Assembly (NCBI GenBank): GCA_000716465.1 | Contig: JNWL01000011.1 | Coordinates: 217,944-281,943 of the forward strand | Length of the DNA stretch: 64,000 nt | Reading direction: 5' to 3' | Origin: Streptomyces bikiniensis | GTDB taxonomy: Bacteria > Actinomycetota > Actinomycetes > Streptomycetales > Streptomycetaceae | Shown: piece after piece, positions 59,644 through 64,000 of the stretch | Position numbering within the stretch: the stretch's first letter is position 1 | Layout: each line of letters begins with the position of its first letter | Program-made: the position numbers and the translations under genes | Notes under the pieces: model-generated | Seen by the model: the letters and a program-made list of their open reading frames with translations, nothing else | What the model was told of the DNA's origin: nothing | The model's database searches: none

Positions 59644-60993
59644 ATGGCGGGCATGGCGGAGCACGTGGGCAGATCATCGGATTATTCCTTCCGTCGGGTG
59701 AGTGCCGGGTTACTCGTGGTGGTCCTGCTCGTCCTGCCCGGCGCGGTCCTCTCCGAGGGCGCGGGGTGGGCCGGCGGGGTCGGGGACGGGAACCTGCGGC
59801 TGACCGTGACCGTGAACGGCCGGGCCGACAGCGACCTCCGGCCGCCGGAGGTACGGGTCGGCGCCCGGGTCGTGAAGCGGTACCGGCTGCTGAACCTGAG
59901 CGAGGCGGACCTGCACCGGGTGCGGGTCCTCGACCCCGGCGCCCCCGCCGGGTCCGTGCGGTGCCCGGCGGGGACGCTCCCCGCGGCCGAGGAGGTGGAG
60001 TGCGTGGCCCGCTTCCGGGCGGTGGCGGGGCGGCACGTGCATCCCGTACGGGCCGAGGGCGACGTCCCCTCCCTGCACACCCGGCTCACCGCGACCGCCC
60101 GCGCCGGGTACGCCGGGGTCGCCGGGATCCTCCGGCTCACCGAGGAGGTGGTGGTCGCGACGCCGGGTGCGGGGGCGGGTGCGGGCGTGGCCGACGTGAC
60201 GTACACCGTCGCCAACCGGGGGAACCTTCCCCTCTACGCCGTGCGGGTCGAGGACCCCGGGCTCGCCCTCGCGCCCGGCGCGCCCGACTGCGGGGGGCGG
60301 GGCGGGACCGTGGCCGTCCTCGCCCCGGACACCTCCGCCCTCTGCCGGGCGACCGTACGGCTCCGCCCGGGGACCTACCGGAGCACCGGCCGCGTCTCCG
60401 GGAGCGACCGGGCGACCACGCTCGGGGCGGGGGGCGAACAGGTCTCGGCGCCCGTGCTCACGGCCGGGGCCTCGGCCGTCTTCGTGGTGCGGGAGGCGCC
60501 GGCTCCGAGGCCTCCTGTTCCCAGGGCGCCGGCTCCGGGGGCTCCCGTTCCCGGGGCGGCCCCTGCTCCGGGGGCCCCGGCGGCGGCCGGGGCGACGGCG
60601 GGCGGGGCTGCCGCGGGCGGGGCTGCCGTGGGAGGCGGTGGGGTGCCGGGGGCTCCCGGGGCCCTCGCGGGTACGGGCGCGGGTACCCGTACGGGGGCGG
60701 ACGGGCGGCCCGTGGACCCCGCCGTTCCCGGCGCGGGAGCCGTTCCCGGAGCCGTACCCCCGGCGGGCGCCGTTCCCGGGGCCGTGTCCCCCGGAGCCGT
60801 ACCGCCCTCCGCCCCCTCCCCCGTCTCCCCGCCGGCCCTCCACCGGGCCGACGCGCTCGACGGCGAGGGGTTCCTCGGGCGGGTGCGGCGGCGGGGGCGG
60901 GAGGCGGCGGAGTTCGGGGTGGCGACGACGTTGCTGTTGCTCCTGATCCCGGCGGCCGTCGCCGCCGCGCTCCTCGGCAGTAGGAGGAAGTGA
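59644..60993 (+). CDS. Secreted, membrane-anchored protein with Pro/Ala/Gly-rich stalk
   Basis: This 449-residue protein has an N-terminal signal (SAGLLVVVLLVLPGAVLSEG) and two beta-sandwich-like domains near residues 50-270 with paired cysteines (VRCPAG and VECVAR; DCGGRGG and LCRATV). A Pro/Ala/Gly-rich stalk follows near 285-410, and a C-terminal helix with basic tail (VATTLLLLLIPAAVAAALLGSRRK) anchors it. The domains resemble DUF11-type repeats of surface proteins. It overlaps the DUF4239 gene by four bases (GTGA). Its role is unknown; cell-wall or adhesion function is possible. Confidence 0.8.
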   Translation: MAGMAEHVGRSSDYSFRRVSAGLLVVVLLVLPGAVLSEGAGWAGGVGDGNLRLTVTVNGRADSDLRPPEVRVGARVVKRYRLLNLSEADLHRVRVLDPGAPAGSVRCPAGTLPAAEEVECVARFRAVAGRHVHPVRAEGDVPSLHTRLTATARAGYAGVAGILRLTEEVVVATPGAGAGAGVADVTYTVANRGNLPLYAVRVEDPGLALAPGAPDCGGRGGTVAVLAPDTSALCRATVRLRPGTYRSTGRVSGSDRATTLGAGGEQVSAPVLTAGASAVFVVREAPAPRPPVPRAPAPGAPVPGAAPAPGAPAAAGATAGGAAAGGAAVGGGGVPGAPGALAGTGAGTRTGADGRPVDPAVPGAGAVPGAVPPAGAVPGAVSPGAVPPSAPSPVSPPALHRADALDGEGFLGRVRRRGREAAEFGVATTLLLLLIPAAVAAALLGSRRK

Positions 60994-61745
60994 CCGTGGC
61001 CCTGCTCGAAACCCTCGTCGTCGTCCTCGGGGTCGCGCTCGTCGCCGCCCTCTCCGTGTTCGCCAAGACCAGGCTCTTCCCGGTCGGGGAGGACGAGGAG
61101 CCGCGCGAGGACGTGGCCGAGTACATCGCCATGATGGTGTCGGTCCTCTACGCCGTCGTCCTCGGCCTCTGCCTGGTCTCCGTCTGGGAGACGCGCTCGG
61201 CCGCCGCCGGCCACGTCCAGGCCGAGGCGAGCGCCCTGCACCAGACGTACCTGCTCGCGGACGCGCTCCCGCTCGCCCAGCGGCAGCCGGTGCGCGACGC
61301 GGCCCGGACGTACGCGAGCCACGTCGTGGACGTCGAGTGGCCCGCGATGGCCGGCCGCGAGCCGCTCGACGCCGCGGGCTGGACGCTGCTCGACCAGTTG
61401 CGGCGGGCGGGCGAGGTGACCCGCTCCGACCGGGTCTCCGAGCAGATCGCGGCCCAGGAGATCCTGGCCCAGCTCGGCTACGTGGACGACGCGCGGCGCG
61501 GCCGGGAGGCGGCGGCGCAGGAACGGCTGTCGCCCGTGCTGTGGACGGGGCTGCTGATCGGCGGCGTGCTGACCCTCGCGTTCATGTTCCTCTTCGGGAT
61601 CAGGCGGAGCGCGACCCACGTGGTGATGGTGATGGGCCTGTCCGGGTTCATCGCCTTCACGGTGCTGCTGATCCACCAGCTCGACTCGCCGTTCGGAGAG
61701 CTGCTCGGGGCGAGTCCGGACGCGTTCACCCGCTACTTCCGGTGA
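60990..61745 (+). CDS. DUF4239 family membrane protein
   Basis: This 251-residue protein has two N-terminal and two C-terminal membrane helices around a helical soluble part. The pattern EYIAMMVSVLYAVVLGLCLV, then HVQAEASALHQTYLLADALP, and the end HVVMVMGLSGFIAFTVLLIHQLDSPFGE is typical of DUF4239. No function is known. It is coupled by overlap to the surface-protein gene and lies 31 bases from the LURP-like gene. Confidence 0.9.
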   Translation: MTVALLETLVVVLGVALVAALSVFAKTRLFPVGEDEEPREDVAEYIAMMVSVLYAVVLGLCLVSVWETRSAAAGHVQAEASALHQTYLLADALPLAQRQPVRDAARTYASHVVDVEWPAMAGREPLDAAGWTLLDQLRRAGEVTRSDRVSEQIAAQEILAQLGYVDDARRGREAAAQERLSPVLWTGLLIGGVLTLAFMFLFGIRRSATHVVMVMGLSGFIAFTVLLIHQLDSPFGELLGASPDAFTRYFR

Positions 61746-61776
61746 GAAGCGGCTGCGACGGGGCAGGAGTGACCGG

Positions 61777-62262
61777 GTGAAATATCTCGTACGGGACAAG
61801 ATCTTCGCGATCGGCGACGACTACTGGATCGAGGACGAGTACGGCCGCCACGCCTTCCTCGCCGACGGCAAGGCCCTGCGGCTGCGCGACACCCTGGAGC
61901 TGAAGGACCCCGAGGGGCGGGTCCTGATCACCCTGCGGCAGAAGATGTTCGGTCTGCGGGACGCGACGACGATCGAGCGGGACGGGCAGCCGCTCGCGAC
62001 CGTGCGCCGCAAGCGGCTCTCGCTGCTGCGCAACCACTACCGGGTGACGCTGGTCGAGGGCACGGAGCTGGACGTCAGCGGCCGGATCCTCGACCGGGAG
62101 TTCACCGTCGAGTACGAGGGCGAGCTCCTGGTCCACGTCTCCCGGCAGTGGTTCCGCGTCCGCGACACGTACGCGGTGAACGTGGTCCGGGAGGACGCGG
62201 ACGCCGCCCTCATGGTCGCGGTGGCGGTGTGCGTGATCCGGATGGCGGAACGGGAGGACTGA
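61777..62262 (+). CDS. LURP-one-related / scramblase-like protein
   Basis: This 161-residue protein has the repeated beta-hairpin plan of the Tubby/LURP-one fold: KYLVRDKIFAIGDDYWIEDE, ALRLRDTLELKDPEGRVLI, MFGLRDATTIERDG and a closing helix DADAALMVAVAVCVIRM. This matches the family in length. It is cytoplasmic or membrane-associated. Bacterial function is unknown; eukaryotic relatives bind phospholipid or signal molecules. Confidence 0.88.
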   Translation: MKYLVRDKIFAIGDDYWIEDEYGRHAFLADGKALRLRDTLELKDPEGRVLITLRQKMFGLRDATTIERDGQPLATVRRKRLSLLRNHYRVTLVEGTELDVSGRILDREFTVEYEGELLVHVSRQWFRVRDTYAVNVVREDADAALMVAVAVCVIRMAERED

Positions 62263-62325
62263 GCCGCCGTCAGGCCGACCTCTTCAGGACGGCTTCTTCA
62301 GGCTGACTCCTTCAGGCCGACTCCT

Positions 62326-63591
62326 TCAGGCCGCCCTCTCCAGGGCCTGGTCCAGCGCCTGTTCCAGGTCCGTCCACAGGTCCTCGACGTGCTCGATGCC
62401 GACCGAGATCCTGACCGTGCCGGCGCCGATGCCCGCCGCCGTGAGGGCCGCCGCGTCGAGCTGGTGGTGGGAGGTGGAGGCCGGGTGCATGACCAGCGTC
62501 TTCACGTCGCCCAGGGAGACGCTGAGCGAGGCGAGCCGGACCGCCTCCACGAAGGTCCGGCCCGCGTCCCGGCCGCCCGCGAGGTCGACCGAGACGACTC
62601 CGCCGCCCCCGGCGGGCAGCAGGCGCGCGGCGACCTCCCGGTCGGGGTGGCTCGCGAGGGACGGGTGGCGGACGGCGGCGACCGCCGGGTGCGCGGCGAG
62701 CCGGGCCGCCAGCTCGGCGGCGTTGGCGCACTGGCGCTCCATGCGCAGGGAGAGGGTCTGCAGGCCGCGCAGGGTGAGCCAGGCGGCGAACGGGTCGGTG
62801 GAGGCGCCCTGTTCGACGGCATGGCGGCGGACCCTTCCGTACAGCTCGCGGTCCTTGAAGACGGCGATCCCGCCGAGGACGTCCGCGTGCCCGGCGAGGT
62901 ACTTGGTGGCGGAGTGGATCACGATGTCGGCGCCGTGGTCGAGGGGGCGGCAGAGCAGTGGGGAGGCGAAGGTGTTGTCGACGGCGACCGGGACGCCCGC
63001 CCCGGCGGCGACGGCGGCGAGGGCGGGCAGGTCGGAGACGCGGGTGGTGGGGTTGGCGATGGTCTCCAGGTAGAGCAGGCGGGTCTCGGGGCGCAGGGCC
63101 GCCCGCACCTCCTCCGGGTCCGTGCCGGAGACGTACGTGACGTGGACGCCCCAGCGGGCGGCGAGGTCGGTGAGGACCGCGTACGTGCCGCCGTACAGGC
63201 AGGTCTGGGCTACGACGTGGGCGCCGGAGCCGAGGAGGGCGAGGAGGACGGCGTTGACGGCGCCCATGCCGGAGGCGAAGGAGAGGCCGGAGGCGCCGCC
63301 TTCGAGTCGGGCGACGGCGTCCTCCAGGGTGCGGACGGTGGGGTTGCCGAGGCGGGCGTAGAGGAAGGCGTCCGGGGAGGTGAAGCCCTCGGCGAGGGCG
63401 TCGGCGGAGTCGAAGGCGAAGACGTGGCCCTGGTGGAGGGGGACGCCGAGGGGGCGGCTGCCGGTGAGCTCGACGTGGGGAGGGTGGACGGCGAGGGTCT
63501 CGGGGCGGGGGTGGAGGGAGGGCGGGGTGTCGGGGCGGACAGAGGACGGGGTGGTGGGGCGGGCAGAGGACGGGGTGGTGGGGCGGGTCAT
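62326..63591 (-). CDS. Trans-sulfuration PLP enzyme (cystathionine/O-acetylhomoserine family)
   Basis: This 421-residue enzyme starts at ATG 63591. The first 25 residues are a repeated TTPSSARPTTPSS-like tract from a short DNA repeat. The PLP-binding lysine is in HSATKYLAGHADVLGG, with LYARLGNPTVRTLE and VAVDNTFASPLL earlier and a C-terminal GIEHVEDLWTDLEQAL. It handles sulfur amino acids such as homocysteine or methionine (gamma-synthase, gamma-lyase or sulfhydrylase). The exact reaction is not resolved. The divergent MocR gene is a likely regulator. Confidence 0.92.
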   Translation of the reverse strand: MTRPTTPSSARPTTPSSVRPDTPPSLHPRPETLAVHPPHVELTGSRPLGVPLHQGHVFAFDSADALAEGFTSPDAFLYARLGNPTVRTLEDAVARLEGGASGLSFASGMGAVNAVLLALLGSGAHVVAQTCLYGGTYAVLTDLAARWGVHVTYVSGTDPEEVRAALRPETRLLYLETIANPTTRVSDLPALAAVAAGAGVPVAVDNTFASPLLCRPLDHGADIVIHSATKYLAGHADVLGGIAVFKDRELYGRVRRHAVEQGASTDPFAAWLTLRGLQTLSLRMERQCANAAELAARLAAHPAVAAVRHPSLASHPDREVAARLLPAGGGGVVSVDLAGGRDAGRTFVEAVRLASLSVSLGDVKTLVMHPASTSHHQLDAAALTAAGIGAGTVRISVGIEHVEDLWTDLEQALDQALERAA

Positions 63592-63629
63592 GAAGTCAGT
63601 CTGGGAAAGGGGCGCTTGCCTTCCCAGGT

Positions 63630-63668
63630 CCAATCCCGGCAGATTGGTCCGGCGATGGAGCCAATCGA
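63630..63668. promoter_or_regulatory. Candidate MocR operator in divergent promoter
   Basis: CCAATC (63630-63635) and GATTGG (63642-63647) form a six-base-spaced palindrome. A further CCAATC lies at 63663-63668, inside the first codons of the regulator gene. Inverted and direct ATTGG-type elements are usual for MocR/GntR regulators that control the divergent gene. Confidence 0.55.
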
Positions 63669-64000
63669 ATCCCTTCCCCCTCCCCCCGCCCTCGACGTCC
63701 TGGTCGCGCGGCTCGGGCGCTGGTCCGCCGGGCGCGGGCCGCTGTACCTGCTGCTCGCCGCCCGGCTGCGCCGGCTCATCGACGAGGGGGTGCTGCCCCC
63801 GGGCACGCTCCTGCCGCCGGACCGGCGGTTCGCGACGGCCCTGGCCGTGGGCCGTACGACGGTGGTCGCCGCCTACGACGCGCTGCGGCGGGAAGGGCGG
63901 CTCGTACGGAGGCAGGGCAGCGGTACGCGGGTGGCGCCGGCCGCACTGTCGGCGAGGCGGCTCCGGTCGGCGGGGGCGGGGGCGGGCGCGGGTGCGGGAG
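63655..64000 (+). CDS. MocR-type GntR regulator, N-terminal part (partial)
   Basis: ATG 63655 opens a protein cut by the window end at 115 residues. It has a GntR winged helix: PLYLLLAARLRRLIDEGVLP, LLPPDRRFATALAVGRTTVV and the wing VRRQGSGTRVAP. A Gly/Ala linker begins at the edge. The spacing before the linker suits a MocR protein, in which an aminotransferase-like PLP domain would follow. Its partner is probably the divergent trans-sulfuration gene. Confidence 0.88.
   Translation, partial: MEPIESLPPPPALDVLVARLGRWSAGRGPLYLLLAARLRRLIDEGVLPPGTLLPPDRRFATALAVGRTTVVAAYDALRREGRLVRRQGSGTRVAPAALSARRLRSAGAGAGAGAG

Overview
The window is typical Streptomyces chromosome. It is very GC-rich, has many GTG starts, shows GTGA/ATGA stop-start overlaps, and contains one rare TTA codon. 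The housekeeping genes metG, aspS, pirin, acyl-CoA dehydrogenase, M18 aminopeptidase and NHL-thioredoxin occur in an order I recall from the S. coelicolor core. A near-perfect phiC31 attB lies inside the pirin gene. Species cannot be assigned from sequence alone.

Layout. (1) 1-1.4 kb: the end of an unknown gene, a bidirectional terminator, a low-GC gene for a secreted six-cysteine protein, and a 151-bp MITE-like element with TTAG target duplications. (2) 1.4-17.6 kb: mostly core genes. These are a hydrolase, membrane proteins, an EEP-family enzyme, a 30-bp tandem repeat array, a FUSC transporter, an amino-acid permease, a Tat-exported PhoX phosphatase with a possible PHO box, a TerF-like VWA protein, an OmpR-type two-component pair, and metG. 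(3) 17.7-28.5 kb: a minus-strand biosynthetic operon. It encodes an A-Ox-T-TE synthetase of indigoidine type, an IndA/PsuG-like C-glycosynthase, uracil phosphoribosyltransferase, a DMT exporter, a 4-OT tautomerase, an Old Yellow Enzyme and a PRPP synthetase. Upstream lie a TrpF-like protein without its catalytic cysteine and a nitroreductase, with a divergent MarR regulator. This resembles the minimycin/indigoidine logic but has extra tailoring genes and no HAD phosphatase. (4) 29.2-41.4 kb: a polymorphic-toxin locus. About eleven small genes include several recognisable immunity families. They lead into an SseB-like gene, a helical WXG-like gene, a 1547-residue RHS protein with an AT-rich C-terminal toxin, and a 69-residue zinc-ribbon protein that is the likely immunity protein. 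(5) 41.5-54.9 kb: core genes again, with a frameshifted gcvH-like pseudogene and short tandem repeats. (6) 54.86-59.40 kb: a 4.5-kb integrative element bounded by a 15-bp core. It carries a large serine integrase, an XRE regulator with a TTA codon, a small Cys protein, a glycine-rich-domain-like protein and a methyltransferase. It integrated into the NHL-thioredoxin gene, supplied a new 5' end, and left the native 5' end as a 56-codon remnant. (7) 59.6-64 kb: membrane proteins, a LURP-one-like protein, a trans-sulfuration enzyme, and the start of a divergent MocR regulator with a CCAATC/GATTGG operator.

The most distinctive parts are the C-nucleoside-like operon, the RHS toxin-immunity island (both lie between metG and aspS), and the gene-restoring mini-element. 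No CRISPR arrays, rRNA or tRNA genes were seen.
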